Part shown: positions 8,682-18,107 of the stretch, one piece after another
How the letters are laid out: each line of letters begins with the position of its first letter
Numbering within the stretch: the stretch's first letter is position 1
Translations under genes and position numbers: made by a program
The notes under the pieces: generated by a model
Database searches by the model: none
The model's input: the letters and a program-made list of their open reading frames with translations, nothing else
Told to the model about the DNA's origin: nothing
Assembly: GCF_021397715.1 (NCBI RefSeq)
Contig: NZ_CP090207.1
Span: 1,302,001 to 1,366,000 of the forward strand
Reading direction: 5' to 3'
Length of the DNA: 64,000 nucleotides
From: Pantoea agglomerans
Lineage (GTDB): Bacteria > Pseudomonadota > Gammaproteobacteria > Enterobacterales > Enterobacteriaceae

Positions 8682-9596
8682 ATGAGCTGGATTGAACGCA
8701 TTCTTAATAAAAGCAACGTTACGCCTGCGCGCCGCGCCAGTATCCCGGAAGGGGTCTGGACCAAGTGCGACAGCTGTGGCCAGGTTCTCTACCGTGCCGA
8801 GCTGGAGCGTAATCTTGAAGTCTGTCCGAAGTGTGACCATCACATGCGTATGCACGCCCGTGAGCGCCTCGGCAGCTTCCTCGATCAGGGCACCCTGGTT
8901 GAGCTCGGCAGTGAACTGGAACCCAAAGATCTGCTGAAGTTCCGCGACTCGAAAAAGTACAAAGATCGTCTGATTGCTGCGCAAAAAGCGACTGACGAGA
9001 AAGATGCGCTGATCGTGATGAAGGGCCAGCTGCATAGTATGCCGGTTGTGGCGGCCGCCTTTGAATTTGCCTTTATGGGCGGTTCAATGGGTTCAGTAGT
9101 GGGCGCTCGCTTTGTGCGTGCGGTTGAGCAGGCACTGGAAGATAATTGCCCGCTGATCTGTTTCTCCGCCAGTGGCGGGGCGCGTATGCAGGAAGCGCTA
9201 ATGTCGCTGATGCAGATGGCGAAAACCAGCGCCGCGCTGGCTAAAATGCAGGAGCGCGGTCTGCCTTATATTTCGGTACTGACCGACCCGACCATGGGCG
9301 GCGTGTCAGCCAGTTTCGCCATGCTGGGCGATCTCAACGTGGCGGAACCGAAAGCGCTGATCGGCTTTGCCGGTCCTCGCGTAATCGAACAGACCGTGCG
9401 TGAAAAACTGCCGCCGGGCTTCCAGCGCAGTGAGTTCCTGATTGAAAAGGGCGCGATTGATATGATCATTCGCCGTCCGGAAATGCGGTACAAACTGGCA
9501 AGCCTGCTGGCGAAAATGATGAACCTGCCAGCACCGCTGCACGATGGTGAAGAGTCTGCCCCGGCGACGACTCAACCGGAGAGCAACGAGGCCTGA
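8682..9596 (+). CDS. accD: Acetyl-CoA carboxylase carboxyltransferase, beta subunit
   Basis: A 304-residue subunit that, with AccA, transfers CO2 from carboxybiotin to acetyl-CoA, the first committed step of fatty acid synthesis. The N-terminal zinc ribbon is complete (CDSCGQV near 29-35 and CPKC near 48-51). The crotonase-fold core has the acyl-CoA-binding [11 protein letters not shown] and [15 protein letters not shown] motifs and ends in a variable acidic tail. The start ATG follows AAAGGTCATCA. Its length equals that of E. coli AccD. Confidence 0.97.
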   Translation: MSWIERILNKSNVTPARRASIPEGVWTKCDSCGQVLYRAELERNLEVCPKCDHHMRMHARERLGSFLDQGTLVELGSELEPKDLLKFRDSKKYKDRLIAAQKATDEKDALIVMKGQLHSMPVVAAAFEFAFMGGSMGSVVGARFVRAVEQALEDNCPLICFSASGGARMQEALMSLMQMAKTSAALAKMQERGLPYISVLTDPTMGGVSASFAMLGDLNVAEPKALIGFAGPRVIEQTVREKLPPGFQRSEFLIEKGAIDMIIRRPEMRYKLASLLAKMMNLPAPLHDGEESAPATTQPESNEA

Positions 9597-9608
9597 CAGG
9601 AGATAGAG

Positions 9609-9630
9609 AGGCGCGCCCGTCGCGCCTTTT
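9609..9630 (+). terminator. Terminator after accD
   Basis: AGGCGCG (9609-9615) and CGCGCCT (9621-9627) form a GC-rich stem with a 5-nt loop ending in TTTT. It is likely a partial or full stop before folC. Confidence 0.7.
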
Positions 9631-9690
9631 ACCAATGCACCGTATACCTCAGCCTCCGTCTGCCGGGTATAAATAAGCAAAACGGGACAT

Positions 9691-10959
9691 ATGGACAATC
9701 TTCACCTCCCTCAAGCCACGTCGCCTTTGGCCACGTGGCTTTATTATCTTGAGCACCTGCATACTCAGGCCATCGAACTGGGCCTGGATCGTATTCGCCA
9801 GGTGGCGCAACGTCTCGACCTGCTGAAACCGGCTCCCTTCGTCTTCACCGTCGCCGGTACCAACGGCAAAGGCACCACCTGTCGCACGCTGGAAACGCTG
9901 CTGATGGCGGCTGGCTATCGCGTTGGTGTCTACAGTTCGCCGCATCTGGTGCGCTATACCGAACGGGTACGGGTTCAGGGCCAGGAGCTGAGCGAAGCAC
10001 AGCACTGCGCCAGTTTCGCCGACATCGAAGCCGGACGCGGTGACATCTCTCTGACCTATTTCGAATTTGGCACCCTGTCAGCGCTGAAGCTGTTTCAACA
10101 GGCGCAGCTGGACGTGGTGATCCTGGAAGTGGGTCTCGGCGGACGGCTCGATGCCACCAATATTGTGGATGCGGATGTCGCGGTGGTCACCAGCATCGCG
10201 CTCGATCATATCGACTGGCTTGGCCCGGATCGGGAAAGTATTGGTCGTGAGAAAGCGGGCGTTTTCCGGGCCGGTAAACCGGCGGTAGTGGGTGAACCTG
10301 ATATGCCGCGCAGTATTGCGGCGGTGGCCAGTGAAAAGGGCGCGGCGCTGCTGCAACGCAACCGTGACTGGTCTTACCGTGAGCAGCCGGAAAGCTGGTC
10401 GCTGCGTGACGCGCACGGCGAGCTGAACGATCTGCCGCTGCCGCAGGTACCGCTGCCGAATGCAGCGACGGCGCTGGTGGCGCTGCGCGCGTCCGGGCTG
10501 CAGGTCAGTGAAGCGCAGATCCGCGCCAGCCTGCCGTTAGCCATGCTGCCGGGTCGCTTTCAGACCCTGAGTGAATCGCCACGGGTGATTCTGGACGTGG
10601 CGCATAATCCGCACGCGGCGACCTATCTGGCGTCACGCCTGGCGACGCTGCCAAAAACCGGCAAGGTTCATGCGGTGGTGGGTATGCTGCATGACAAAGA
10701 TATTGCCGGCACGCTGGCGGCGCTGTCACCGGCGGTGGATCGCTGGTACTGCGCGCCGCTCGACGGGCCTCGCGGGGCCACCGCGGCGCAGCTGCTGGAA
10801 TGGCTGCCGCAGGGTGAGGCATTCAGCACGGTAGAACAGGCCTGGCAGCAGGCGCGCCAGCAGGCGCAGCCGCAGGACATTGTGCTGGTGTGTGGTTCGT
10901 TCCACACCGTGGCACAGGTCATGGAATCGATTGAAACGGAGAAAGGGCGTGGCAAGTAA
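9691..10959 (+). CDS. folC: Bifunctional dihydrofolate/folylpolyglutamate synthase
   Basis: A 422-residue Mur-ligase-family enzyme that adds glutamate to dihydropteroate and then to folates. The ATP-binding P-loop GTNGKGTT lies at 56-63. YSSPHLVRYTERVRV, GLGGRLDATNIV and DVAHNPHAA are the substrate and ligase motifs, and LVCGSFHTVAQVME closes the C-terminal domain. Every part matches E. coli FolC in order and length. Its last 11 bases overlap the start of dedD. Confidence 0.96.
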   Translation: MDNLHLPQATSPLATWLYYLEHLHTQAIELGLDRIRQVAQRLDLLKPAPFVFTVAGTNGKGTTCRTLETLLMAAGYRVGVYSSPHLVRYTERVRVQGQELSEAQHCASFADIEAGRGDISLTYFEFGTLSALKLFQQAQLDVVILEVGLGGRLDATNIVDADVAVVTSIALDHIDWLGPDRESIGREKAGVFRAGKPAVVGEPDMPRSIAAVASEKGAALLQRNRDWSYREQPESWSLRDAHGELNDLPLPQVPLPNAATALVALRASGLQVSEAQIRASLPLAMLPGRFQTLSESPRVILDVAHNPHAATYLASRLATLPKTGKVHAVVGMLHDKDIAGTLAALSPAVDRWYCAPLDGPRGATAAQLLEWLPQGEAFSTVEQAWQQARQQAQPQDIVLVCGSFHTVAQVMESIETEKGRGK

Positions 10960-11695
10960 GTTTCAGAACCGTTTAGTCGGCACCGTTATTCTGGTCGCCG
11001 TCGGCGTGATTGTATTGCCGGGGCTGCTGGACGGGCAGAAGAAGCACTATAAAGAGGAGTTCGCTGCCATTCCGCTGGTACCGAAACCGGACGATCAGCA
11101 GGACAGCGAGATGGTGCCGCCGGTGACCCAGACGCTGCCCGCGCAGCCGCCGGAAGGTGCCGGTAATGCGGTCAGCAGCAGCAATGGCAAAACCAGCGCA
11201 CCGGCTGATCAGGGACGGACCAGACCGGCAGAAGAGAGCGAGCCCGCCGTGGTCACGCCACCGCCGGTCCATCAGTCAACGCCAGTGCAGGTGAAACCCA
11301 AACCGGTCGAACAGCCAAAACCGAAGCCGGTTGAGCAGCCGAAGCCAAAACCGGTCGAACAGCCAAAACCGAAACCGGTTGAGCAACCCAAACCGGTAGA
11401 GCAGCCGAAGCAGACTGAGCAGCCGAAAGCCGCGGAACCCGTCGCGCCTGCGGGTCAGGCCTATGTGGTTCAGCTGGGCGCACTGAAAAATGCCAGCAAA
11501 GTGAATGAGATTGTCGCGCAGCTCCGGCTGTCGGGTTATCGCGCCTTTACCGTGCCGTCAACGCCGGTACAGGGACAGATCACCCGCATTTACGTCGGAC
11601 CGGACGCCTCAAAAGCTAAAATGCAGAGTGCAGTCGGCGAGCTGAAAGGTATCTCCGGACTGGGCGGTGTGGTGAAGCCATACAGCGCGCGCTAA
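10949..11695 (+). CDS. dedD: SPOR-domain cell division protein DedD
   Basis: A 248-residue bitopic protein: a short cytoplasmic start (ASKFQNRL), one membrane helix (VGTVILVAVGVIVLPGLLDG), a long proline-rich periplasmic linker and a C-terminal SPOR domain (YVVQLGALKNASKVNEIVAQL onward) that binds denuded peptidoglycan at the septum. The GTG at 10949 matches the E. coli start; the upstream frame inside folC is not used. The linker contains four tandem copies of the octapeptide KPKPVEQP and shortened copies, so it should be a stiff polyproline-like spacer. Confidence 0.93.
   Translation: MASKFQNRLVGTVILVAVGVIVLPGLLDGQKKHYKEEFAAIPLVPKPDDQQDSEMVPPVTQTLPAQPPEGAGNAVSSSNGKTSAPADQGRTRPAEESEPAVVTPPPVHQSTPVQVKPKPVEQPKPKPVEQPKPKPVEQPKPKPVEQPKPVEQPKQTEQPKAAEPVAPAGQAYVVQLGALKNASKVNEIVAQLRLSGYRAFTVPSTPVQGQITRIYVGPDASKAKMQSAVGELKGISGLGGVVKPYSAR
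11294..11425 (+). repeat. Tandem KPKPVEQP-coding repeat inside dedD
   Basis: Four 24-bp units (11294-11317, 11318-11341, 11342-11365, 11366-11389) encode KPKPVEQP, followed by two 18-bp units for KPVEQP and KQTEQP. The units differ mainly at third positions, which argues for an old, selected repeat. Copy number is probably variable between strains. Confidence 0.9.
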
Positions 11696-11706
11696 CCCTG
11701 GCGATT

Positions 11707-11740
11707 GGCGCTGCCGATAACAGTAACAGGCAGCGCCTTT
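11707..11740 (+). terminator. Weak hairpin after dedD
   Basis: GGCGCTGCC (11707-11715) pairs with GGCAGCGCC (11729-11737) over a 13-nt loop, followed by only TTT. It may stabilise the 3' end of the folC-dedD message. Confidence 0.4.
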
Positions 11741-11824
11741 AGCGCCATAGCACAGGCGGCTAACGTGGCGAAACGGGTAAAAAAATGATGATTTTCAACG
11801 GGCTGACCGTCAGGGAATCAACCA

Positions 11825-11855
11825 GGCGACGAAGGTTTTTTTCATCGCCTTTTTT
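11825..11855 (+). terminator. Rho-independent terminator upstream of cvpA
   Basis: GGCGA (11825-11829) pairs with TCGCC (11845-11849), extended by GAA/TTC across one mismatch, then TTTTTT. It ends the folC-dedD transcript before the purine-regulated promoter. Confidence 0.65.
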
Positions 11856-11880
11856 ATGGATGCAGAACAGGAAAACCGCT

Positions 11881-11909
11881 ACGCAAACGTTTTCTTTTTC
11901 TGTTAGAAT
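11881..11909 (+). promoter_or_regulatory. PurR operator and promoter of cvpA-purF
   Basis: ACGCAAACGTTTTCTT (11881-11896) is the classical PurR box and is almost identical to the one in front of E. coli cvpA-purF. A -10 hexamer TAGAAT follows at 11904-11909. Hypoxanthine- or guanine-bound PurR should repress the operon here. Confidence 0.85.
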
Positions 11910-11960
11910 GCGCCCCGAACTGGATGCAGGGGTGCAATGGCACTGGCGCTGGAAGAGTTC

Positions 11961-12446
11961 ATGATCTGGATTGATTACGTCATTATTGCGGTAGTTGGTT
12001 TTTCGGCTCTGGTCAGCCTGATCCGTGGGTTTGTCCGGGAAGCCTTATCTCTTGTTACCTGGGGATGCGCGTTTTTTGTCGCCAGTCATTACTACGCCTA
12101 CCTTGCAGTCTGGTTTACAGGGTTTGACGACGAACTGGTTCGTAACGGTATCGCCATTGGGGTGTTGTTTGTCGCCACCCTGATTGTCGGTGCGATTGTG
12201 AATTACGTGATCGGCTCGCTGGTGGAAAAAACCGGCCTGTCGGGAACCGACCGGGTGTTGGGCGTCTGTTTCGGGGCGTTGCGTGGTGTGCTGATAGTAG
12301 CCGCTTTGCTGTTCTTCCTCGATACTTTCACCGGCTTTTCAAAAAGTCCGGACTGGCAACAGTCTCAACTCATTCCCGAGTTCAGTTATATAATCAGGTG
12401 GTTTTTCGATTACCTGAAAAGCACGTCGAGTTTTTTACCCCGGTGA
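11961..12446 (+). CDS. cvpA: CvpA, purine-operon membrane protein
   Basis: A 161-residue inner membrane protein with about four helices, starting MIWIDYVI as in E. coli CvpA, with the family core [19 protein letters not shown] and [17 protein letters not shown]. Mutants in E. coli are defective in colicin V export, and homologues are linked to bile and envelope stress. The ATG at 11961 is preceded by GGAAGAG; an ATG 8 codons earlier is less likely. It shares the PurR-controlled promoter and operon with purF, 37 nt downstream. Confidence 0.94.
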   Translation: MIWIDYVIIAVVGFSALVSLIRGFVREALSLVTWGCAFFVASHYYAYLAVWFTGFDDELVRNGIAIGVLFVATLIVGAIVNYVIGSLVEKTGLSGTDRVLGVCFGALRGVLIVAALLFFLDTFTGFSKSPDWQQSQLIPEFSYIIRWFFDYLKSTSSFLPR

Positions 12447-12483
12447 TGCGACCGGGAGTGCGGCTTAATGAGGAAATGACAAC

Positions 12484-14001
12484 ATGTGCGGTATTGTCGG
12501 TATCACCGGTTTCATGCCGGTCAACCAGTCGATCTATGACGCGTTAACGGTGCTCCAGCACCGCGGGCAGGATGCCGCAGGCATTTGTACTATCGATGCG
12601 CTGAAGTGCTTCCGTCTGCGTAAGGCCAATGGCCTGGTCAGCGACGTTTTCGAAGCACGCCACATGCAGCGTCTGCAGGGCAACATGGGGATTGGTCACG
12701 CGCGTTATCCTACCGCGGGCAGCTCAAGTGCCTCTGAAGCGCAGCCATTCTACGTAAACTCGCCGTACGGTATCACGCTGGCACATAACGGTAATCTGAC
12801 CAACGCCCACGAACTGCGTAAGCATCTGTTCGAAAAAGGCCGTCGTCATGTGAATACCACCTCAGATTCTGAAATTCTGCTGAATATTTTTGCGCAGGAG
12901 CTGGATCGCTTCCAGAACGATCCGCTGGAAGCCGACAATATTTTTGCTGCCGTCGCGGCGGTGCACCAGCAGGTGCGCGGCGCCTATGCGGTGGTGGCGA
13001 TGATCATCGGTCATGGCATGGTGGCGTTCCGCGATCCGAACGGCATCCGGCCGCTGGTGCTGGGCAAACGCGTAATTGCGGATGGCCGTACCGAATATAT
13101 GGTCGCCTCGGAGAGCGTGGCGCTGGATACGCTGGGGTTTGAATTTATCCGTGACGTTGCGCCGGGTGAAGCGGTCTACGTCACTGAGCAGGGTCAGCTC
13201 TCGACCCGCCAGTGCGCCGAAAACCCGAAAAGCAATCCCTGCCTGTTCGAGTACGTCTACTTTGCCCGTCCCGACTCTTTCCTCGACAAGATTTCGGTCT
13301 ACAGCGCCCGTGTCCGTATGGGTACCAAGCTGGGTGAGAAAATTGCCCGCGAGTGGGAAGATCTCGATATCGATGTGGTGATCCCGATTCCGGAAACCTC
13401 GACCGATATCGCGCTGGAAATTGCGCGCATTCTCGATAAACCCTATCGTCAGGGCTTCGTGAAAAACCGTTACGTTGGTCGTACCTTTATCATGCCGGGC
13501 CAGCAGTTGCGCCGCAGCGCTGTGCGCCGCAAGCTGAACGCTAACCGCGCCGAGTTCCGGGATAAAAACGTGTTGCTGGTGGATGACTCCATCGTGCGCG
13601 GCACCACCTCTGAGCAGATTATTGAGATGGCGCGTGAAGCCGGTGCGAAGCGGGTTTACCTGGCGTCAGCGGCACCGGAAATTCGTTTCCCGAACGTCTA
13701 TGGCATTGATATGCCTAGCGCCACCGAGCTGATTGCTCACGGGCGTGAAGTGGAAGAGATTCGCCAGCTGATTAAAGCCGATGCGCTGATTTTCCAGGAC
13801 CTCGACGATCTGATCGAAGCGGTGCGTGAAGAGAACCCGGATATTACCCAGTTTGAATGTTCGGTGTTTAACGGGGTTTACGTGACCAAAGATGTCGATC
13901 AGCAGTATCTGGAGTATCTTGAATCGCTGCGTAATGATGATGCTAAAGCGCTTCAGCGGCAGAATGAAGTTGAGAACCTCGAACTGCACAACGAAGGCTA
14001 A
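12484..14001 (+). CDS. purF: Amidophosphoribosyltransferase
   Basis: A 505-residue glutamine PRPP amidotransferase, first step of de novo purine synthesis. Cys2, exposed after Met removal (MCGIVGITG), is the glutaminase nucleophile. The N-terminal Ntn domain has [11 protein letters not shown] and GIGHARYPT, and the C-terminal phosphoribosyltransferase domain has the PRPP loop [13 protein letters not shown]. The protein is the same length as in E. coli. It is the second gene of the cvpA-purF operon and is closed by a strong terminator. Confidence 0.98.
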   Translation: MCGIVGITGFMPVNQSIYDALTVLQHRGQDAAGICTIDALKCFRLRKANGLVSDVFEARHMQRLQGNMGIGHARYPTAGSSSASEAQPFYVNSPYGITLAHNGNLTNAHELRKHLFEKGRRHVNTTSDSEILLNIFAQELDRFQNDPLEADNIFAAVAAVHQQVRGAYAVVAMIIGHGMVAFRDPNGIRPLVLGKRVIADGRTEYMVASESVALDTLGFEFIRDVAPGEAVYVTEQGQLSTRQCAENPKSNPCLFEYVYFARPDSFLDKISVYSARVRMGTKLGEKIAREWEDLDIDVVIPIPETSTDIALEIARILDKPYRQGFVKNRYVGRTFIMPGQQLRRSAVRRKLNANRAEFRDKNVLLVDDSIVRGTTSEQIIEMAREAGAKRVYLASAAPEIRFPNVYGIDMPSATELIAHGREVEEIRQLIKADALIFQDLDDLIEAVREENPDITQFECSVFNGVYVTKDVDQQYLEYLESLRNDDAKALQRQNEVENLELHNEG

Positions 14002-14025
14002 GCGCCAGCGTTAAAGCAGAGAAAG

Positions 14026-14056
14026 CAGGGCGGGAGCAATCCCGCCCTGTTTGTTT
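14026..14056 (+). terminator. Strong terminator after purF
   Basis: CAGGGCGGGA (14026-14035) and TCCCGCCCTG (14040-14049) make a perfect 10-bp stem with a GCAA loop, followed by TTTGTTTT. Confidence 0.9.
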
Positions 14057-14112
14057 TCAGAAATCGCCTGGCCGCGTTATGATGGTGCATCCGGATACAG
14101 CAAGGTTGGAAT

Positions 14113-14682
14113 ATGAAACGACTCATCATTGGCATCTCTGGCGCCAGCGGGGTGATTTATGGCGTGCGTATGCTGCAGGTTTTGCAGCAGGTCGATGAGG
14201 TGGAAACCCATCTGGTGATGAGCCAGGCGGCGCGTCAGACGCTGGGGCTGGAGAGTGATTACTCACTGCGTGACGTGCAGGCGCTGGCCGATGTGGTGCA
14301 TGACGTGCGCGATATTGCAGCAAGCATCTCATCAGGATCGTTTAAAACCCTGGGAATGGCGATTTTGCCGTGCTCAATGAAGACCCTGTCCGGCATTGTC
14401 CACAGCTACAGCGATTCGCTGCTGACCCGTGCGGCTGACGTGGTATTAAAAGAGCGGCGCAGGCTGGTTCTGTGCGTGCGGGAAACACCGCTGCACGTTG
14501 GCCACCTGCGCATGATGACCACCGCGGCCGAGCTGGGCGCGATTATCATGCCACCGGTACCGGCGTTTTATCATCGCCCTGAAACCATTGAGCAACTGGT
14601 TGATCAAACGGTTAATCGGGTCATCGATCAGTTTGATATCGAATTGCCAGAGGATTTGTTCGCGCGCTGGCAGGGTGCATAA
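14113..14682 (+). CDS. ubiX: Flavin prenyltransferase UbiX
   Basis: A 189-residue flavoprotein that joins a dimethylallyl group to FMN, making the prenylated cofactor used by the UbiD decarboxylase in ubiquinone synthesis. N-terminal IGISGASGVIYGVRML is the flavin-binding motif; ISSGSFKTLGMAILPCSMKTLSGI and RRLVLCVRETPLH form the prenyl-phosphate site. The length equals that of E. coli UbiX. It stands alone between the purF terminator and the his permease region. Confidence 0.97.
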   Translation: MKRLIIGISGASGVIYGVRMLQVLQQVDEVETHLVMSQAARQTLGLESDYSLRDVQALADVVHDVRDIAASISSGSFKTLGMAILPCSMKTLSGIVHSYSDSLLTRAADVVLKERRRLVLCVRETPLHVGHLRMMTTAAELGAIIMPPVPAFYHRPETIEQLVDQTVNRVIDQFDIELPEDLFARWQGA

Positions 14683-14693
14683 AGTTCCGCTGG

Positions 14694-14749
14694 CGCACTT
14701 ATTTAGTGCATAAGCGCGCCTCGGATCACTCTTCGTGCATTTGATGCAC
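14694..14749 (+). promoter_or_regulatory. Two NtrC-like dyads upstream of the his permease genes
   Basis: A 17-mer CGCACTTATTTAGTGCA (14694-14710) resembles the NtrC enhancer consensus TGCAC-N7-GTGCA. A second dyad, GTGCAT-TTG-ATGCAC, lies at 14735-14749. They are about 130-170 bp upstream of a sigma54 promoter, the usual enhancer distance. The binding protein is inferred from motif and position. Confidence 0.55.
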
Positions 14750-14861
14750 CAAAAGTTAACATCATCGCTTTTTCTCTTTTACTTCACTGTTATATTCCCC
14801 TGACAAACTCAGCGTTTTCGGCTGTCCCACGTCACGCTAAGTGCGCGGATAACTTGCAGAA

Positions 14862-14878
14862 CTGGCATGAAACATGCA
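14862..14878 (+). promoter_or_regulatory. Sigma54 promoter for hisJ
   Basis: CTGGCATGAAACATGCA has GG and GC separated by exactly 10 nt and matches the -24/-12 consensus at most positions. The nitrogen-regulated argT promoter of Salmonella and E. coli lies in the same place, so nitrogen-limitation control of the transporter is likely conserved. Confidence 0.7.
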
Positions 14879-14941
14879 AATTACTTTGCGCAAACACATC
14901 ACGAACCACATAACAAAAAGCACTTCACTTGAGGGTAATCT

Positions 14942-15724
14942 ATGAAAAAGCGTGTTCTGGCTCTTTCCCTGATGCTGGGTTTATCCAGTGCTGCCAGCGT
15001 ATTTGCGGCGGTGCCAGGTTCAATCCGCATCGGTACAGATCCAACCTACCCACCGTTTGAGTCAAAAAACGCGCAAGGGCAGTTAGTGGGCTTTGATATC
15101 GACCTCGCTAACGAAATCTGTAAACGCATTCATACCCAATGTACTTACGTTGAGAGCGACTTCGACGCGCTGATCCCTTCGCTGAAAGCGAAGAAAATTG
15201 ACGCCATCATCTCTTCTCTTTCGATCACAGCAAAACGTCAGGAAGAAATTGCCTTCTCGGAAAAACTCTACGCCGCCAACGCGCGCTTAGTGGCACCGAA
15301 AGGTTCAAAAATCGAGCCGACGATTGAGTCGCTGAAAGGCAAAAATATCGGCCTGTTACAGGGGACCACGCAGGAAACCTACGCCAACCAGAACTGGCGG
15401 CCAAAAGGCGTCAACGTGACGCCGTATGCCAACCAGGATCTGGTCTATCAGGATCTCAATGCCGGGCGAATTGATGCCGCGTTTCAGGACGAAGTCCAGG
15501 CGAGCGAAGGGTTCCTGAAGCAGCCGGTTGGTAAAAACTACGCGTTCGCCGGTCCGGCAGTGAAAGATGACAAAATCTTCGGCGTCGGTACCGGTATGGG
15601 GCTGCGTAAAGATGACAGCGAACTGAAAGCCGCCATCGACAAAGCCTTTGCTGAGATGCGTAAAGATGGCACCTACGACAAGATTGCGAAGAAGTATTTC
15701 GACTTTAATGTGTACGGCGACTAA
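14942..15724 (+). CDS. hisJ: Periplasmic lysine/arginine/ornithine/histidine-binding protein (single HisJ/ArgT)
   Basis: A 260-residue SBP_bac_3 protein with a signal peptide ([23 protein letters not shown]), [18 protein letters not shown] at the mature N-terminus, [11 protein letters not shown] and [23 protein letters not shown]. coli has two tandem copies, argT and hisJ; here there is one. The mature N-terminus looks like HisJ (PTY.PFESKN) while ASDFDALIP-like and YANQDLVY stretches and the FNVYGD end look like ArgT. It therefore probably binds both basic amino acids and histidine. hisJ is used because of its place next to hisQ; argT would be an equally fair name. Confidence 0.9.
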   Translation: MKKRVLALSLMLGLSSAASVFAAVPGSIRIGTDPTYPPFESKNAQGQLVGFDIDLANEICKRIHTQCTYVESDFDALIPSLKAKKIDAIISSLSITAKRQEEIAFSEKLYAANARLVAPKGSKIEPTIESLKGKNIGLLQGTTQETYANQNWRPKGVNVTPYANQDLVYQDLNAGRIDAAFQDEVQASEGFLKQPVGKNYAFAGPAVKDDKIFGVGTGMGLRKDDSELKAAIDKAFAEMRKDGTYDKIAKKYFDFNVYGD

Positions 15725-15747
15725 CCATCCTGTCGCTCTGCCGACTG

Positions 15748-15802
15748 ATTGCTGAGGTGAGCGGACCGGATGCAGGTGCAGCAATTGCCGACAGCGGTCG
15801 GC
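15748..15802 (+). promoter_or_regulatory. Hairpins between hisJ and hisQ
   Basis: ATTGCTG (15748-15754) can pair with CAGCAAT (15779-15785), and GCCGAC (15787-15792) with GTCGGC (15797-15802), the latter followed by GTTGTTGT. E. coli has a REP element at this junction that protects the binding-protein message. These stems could do the same or act as a leaky terminator, giving more binding protein than permease. Confidence 0.5.
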
Positions 15803-15920
15803 GTTGTTGTCACTGGCATTGACCGGCCTGCTGACATCCGCAACGACCTGGCAGAGCAAAGCTGCCCGCGCACCACTGGCGGGCAGCGTTCCGTTTCCAC
15901 CGCACGACAGGACCCTTTCG

Positions 15921-16610
15921 ATGCTGTATGGCTATTCTGATGTAATTCTTCGGGGCACGCTGGTGACGCTGGAACTGGCGCTGACCTCAGTGGTACTGGC
16001 AGTGCTGCTCGGCCTGATCGGGGCCGGTGCCAAACTGTCCCGTAACCGACTGCTGGCGATGATTTTTGAAGGCTACACCACCCTGATTCGCGGTGTGCCG
16101 GACCTCGTTCTTATGCTGCTGATCTTCTACGGTCTGCAGATTGTGCTCAATCAGGTGACCGACGCGCTGGGTCTGGCCCAGTTTGATATCGACCCTATGG
16201 TCGCGGGTATCATCACGCTCGGCTTTATCTATGGTGCTTACTTCACTGAAACCTTTCGCGGCGCCTTCATGGCGGTGCCAAAAGGGCAGATCGAAGCGGC
16301 AACCGCCTTTGGTTTCACCGGTTCACAGGTGTTCCGCCGCATACTGTTTCCGGCAATGATGCGCTATGCGCTGCCGGGCATTGGCAACAACTGGCAGGTT
16401 ATCCTCAAGGCGACGGCGCTGGTCTCCCTGCTGGGGCTGGAAGATGTGGTGAAAGCCACTCAGCTGGCCGGTAAAAGTACCTGGCAACCGTTCTACTTCG
16501 CGATTGTGGCGGGCGTCATTTATCTGGTCTTCACCACGCTGTCGAACGGCGTGCTGTGGTGGCTCAACCGGCGCTACACGGTCGGCGTGAAGAGGGCGAG
16601 TTATGATTGA
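15921..16610 (+). CDS. hisQ: Histidine/basic amino acid ABC permease HisQ
   Basis: A 229-residue inner membrane permease of the HisMQ family. It starts MLYGYSDVILRG, as E. coli HisQ does, and carries the cytoplasmic EAA loop GQIEAATAFGFTGSQVFRRILFP that docks on HisP. AGGA lies 9 nt before the ATG at 15921; the frame is open upstream, but that extension has no family match. The stop overlaps the hisM start by 8 bases. It forms the membrane channel with HisM. Confidence 0.96.
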   Translation: MLYGYSDVILRGTLVTLELALTSVVLAVLLGLIGAGAKLSRNRLLAMIFEGYTTLIRGVPDLVLMLLIFYGLQIVLNQVTDALGLAQFDIDPMVAGIITLGFIYGAYFTETFRGAFMAVPKGQIEAATAFGFTGSQVFRRILFPAMMRYALPGIGNNWQVILKATALVSLLGLEDVVKATQLAGKSTWQPFYFAIVAGVIYLVFTTLSNGVLWWLNRRYTVGVKRASYD

Positions 16611-17319
16611 TATCATTCAGGAATACTGGAAATCGCTGCTCTGGACCGACGGTTACCGCTTTACCGGCGTCGCCATTACGCTGTGGCTGCTGATCCTCTC
16701 GGTGGTGATCGGCGGAACGCTGGCGATCCTGCTGGCGATTGCGCGGGTTTCACCGAACCGGTTTATCAGTTTCCCGGTCTGGTTGTTCACCTATGTGTTT
16801 CGCGGTACGCCGCTCTACGTGCAGTTGCTGGTGTTCTATTCGGGGATGTATACGCTGGAAATTGTTAAGGGCACCGAACTGCTGAACGCTTTTTTCCGCA
16901 GCGGACTGAACTGTACCTTGCTGGCGTTTACCCTGAATACCTGCGCTTACACCACCGAAATTTTTGCCGGTGCGATCCGCTCGGTGCCACACGGTGAAAT
17001 TGAGGCAGCGCGGGCCTATGGCTTCTCCACCTTTAAACTCTATCGCTGCATTATCCTGCCGTCGGCGTTGCGCACCGCGTTACCCGCTTACAGCAACGAA
17101 GTGATTTTAATGCTGCACTCCACTGCGCTGGCGTTTACCGCTACGGTACCGGACTTGCTGAAAATCGCGCGAGATATTAACTCGGCGACCTATCAGCCGT
17201 TTACCGCGTTCGGCCTGGCCGCCGTGCTGTACCTGATCATTTCTTACGTGTTAATCAGCCTGTTCCGTGTTGCGGAACGCCGCTGGCTGGCTCATGTAAA
17301 ACCCTCTTCATCGCATTGA
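16603..17319 (+). CDS. hisM: Histidine/basic amino acid ABC permease HisM
   Basis: A 238-residue partner of HisQ with five or so membrane helices and the EAA loop [55 protein letters not shown] is nearly identical to E. coli. The ATG at 16603 lies within the end of hisQ, so translation is coupled. Together with HisQ, HisP2 and the binding protein it makes a QMP2 importer. Confidence 0.96.
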   Translation: MIDIIQEYWKSLLWTDGYRFTGVAITLWLLILSVVIGGTLAILLAIARVSPNRFISFPVWLFTYVFRGTPLYVQLLVFYSGMYTLEIVKGTELLNAFFRSGLNCTLLAFTLNTCAYTTEIFAGAIRSVPHGEIEAARAYGFSTFKLYRCIILPSALRTALPAYSNEVILMLHSTALAFTATVPDLLKIARDINSATYQPFTAFGLAAVLYLIISYVLISLFRVAERRWLAHVKPSSSH

Positions 17320-17327
17320 GTAGAACT

Positions 17328-18101
17328 ATGGCTGACAATAAATTAAGCGTCACCGAATTGCATAAACGTTACGGTGAACATGAAGTGCTGAAAGGGGTCT
17401 CGTTAACCGCCAACGCGGGCGATGTGATCACTATCATTGGATCGTCCGGTTCGGGGAAAAGTACCTTTTTACGCTGCATCAACTTCCTCGAAAAACCGAG
17501 CGAAGGCACCATCGTGGTCAACAATCAGCAGATCAACTTAGTCCGCGACAAAGATGGTCAGCTCAAGGTAGCGAACAAAGAGCAGCTGCGCGCACTGCGT
17601 ACCAGCCTGACCATGGTGTTCCAGCACTTTAATCTGTGGAGCCACATGACGGTGCTGGAAAACGTTATGGAAGCGCCGATTCAGGTGCTGGGACTGAGTA
17701 AAGCGGAAGCGCGTGAACGGGCGATCAAATATCTCGATAAGGTCGGAATTGATGCGCGGGCACAGGCGAAATATCCGGTTCATCTCTCCGGCGGTCAGCA
17801 GCAGCGCGTGTCAATTGCACGCGCGCTGGCAATGGAGCCGGAAGTGCTGCTGTTTGATGAGCCAACTTCGGCGCTCGATCCGGAACTGGTGGGCGAAGTG
17901 CTGCGCATTATGCAGAAACTGGCGGAAGAGGGGAAAACCATGGTAGTGGTCACGCACGAAATGGAATTTGCCCGCCACGTCTCCAGCCACGTCATTTTCC
18001 TGCATCAGGGCAAGATCGAAGAACAGGGCACGCCAGTGGAGCTGTTTGGCAGCCCGAAGAGTGCTCGTCTGCAGCAGTTCCTGAAAGGCTCGCTGAAGTA
18101 A
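17328..18101 (+). CDS. hisP: Histidine/basic amino acid ABC ATPase HisP
   Basis: A 257-residue ATPase with Walker [10 protein letters not shown] (about 38-46), Q-loop near FQHFN, signature LSGGQQQR, Walker [13 protein letters not shown] and the H-loop VVTHEM. It is the E. coli length when started at the ATG at 17328; a TTG four codons earlier is also in frame but has no better ribosome site. It follows hisM by 8 nt and is the last gene of the transport operon. Confidence 0.97.
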   Translation: MADNKLSVTELHKRYGEHEVLKGVSLTANAGDVITIIGSSGSGKSTFLRCINFLEKPSEGTIVVNNQQINLVRDKDGQLKVANKEQLRALRTSLTMVFQHFNLWSHMTVLENVMEAPIQVLGLSKAEARERAIKYLDKVGIDARAQAKYPVHLSGGQQQRVSIARALAMEPEVLLFDEPTSALDPELVGEVLRIMQKLAEEGKTMVVVTHEMEFARHVSSHVIFLHQGKIEEQGTPVELFGSPKSARLQQFLKGSLK

Positions 18102-18107
18102 CGCTGC

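Noticed and set aside
10880-10948. Upstream in-frame extension of DedD inside folC
   Set aside because: The membrane helix must follow the short ASKFQNRL start; the GTG at 10949 matches the orthologue.
11294-11425. Possible TonB-like or CRISPR-like repeat
   Set aside because: The Pro-Lys repeats are in frame within DedD, which has a SPOR domain rather than a TonB domain; there are no spacers.
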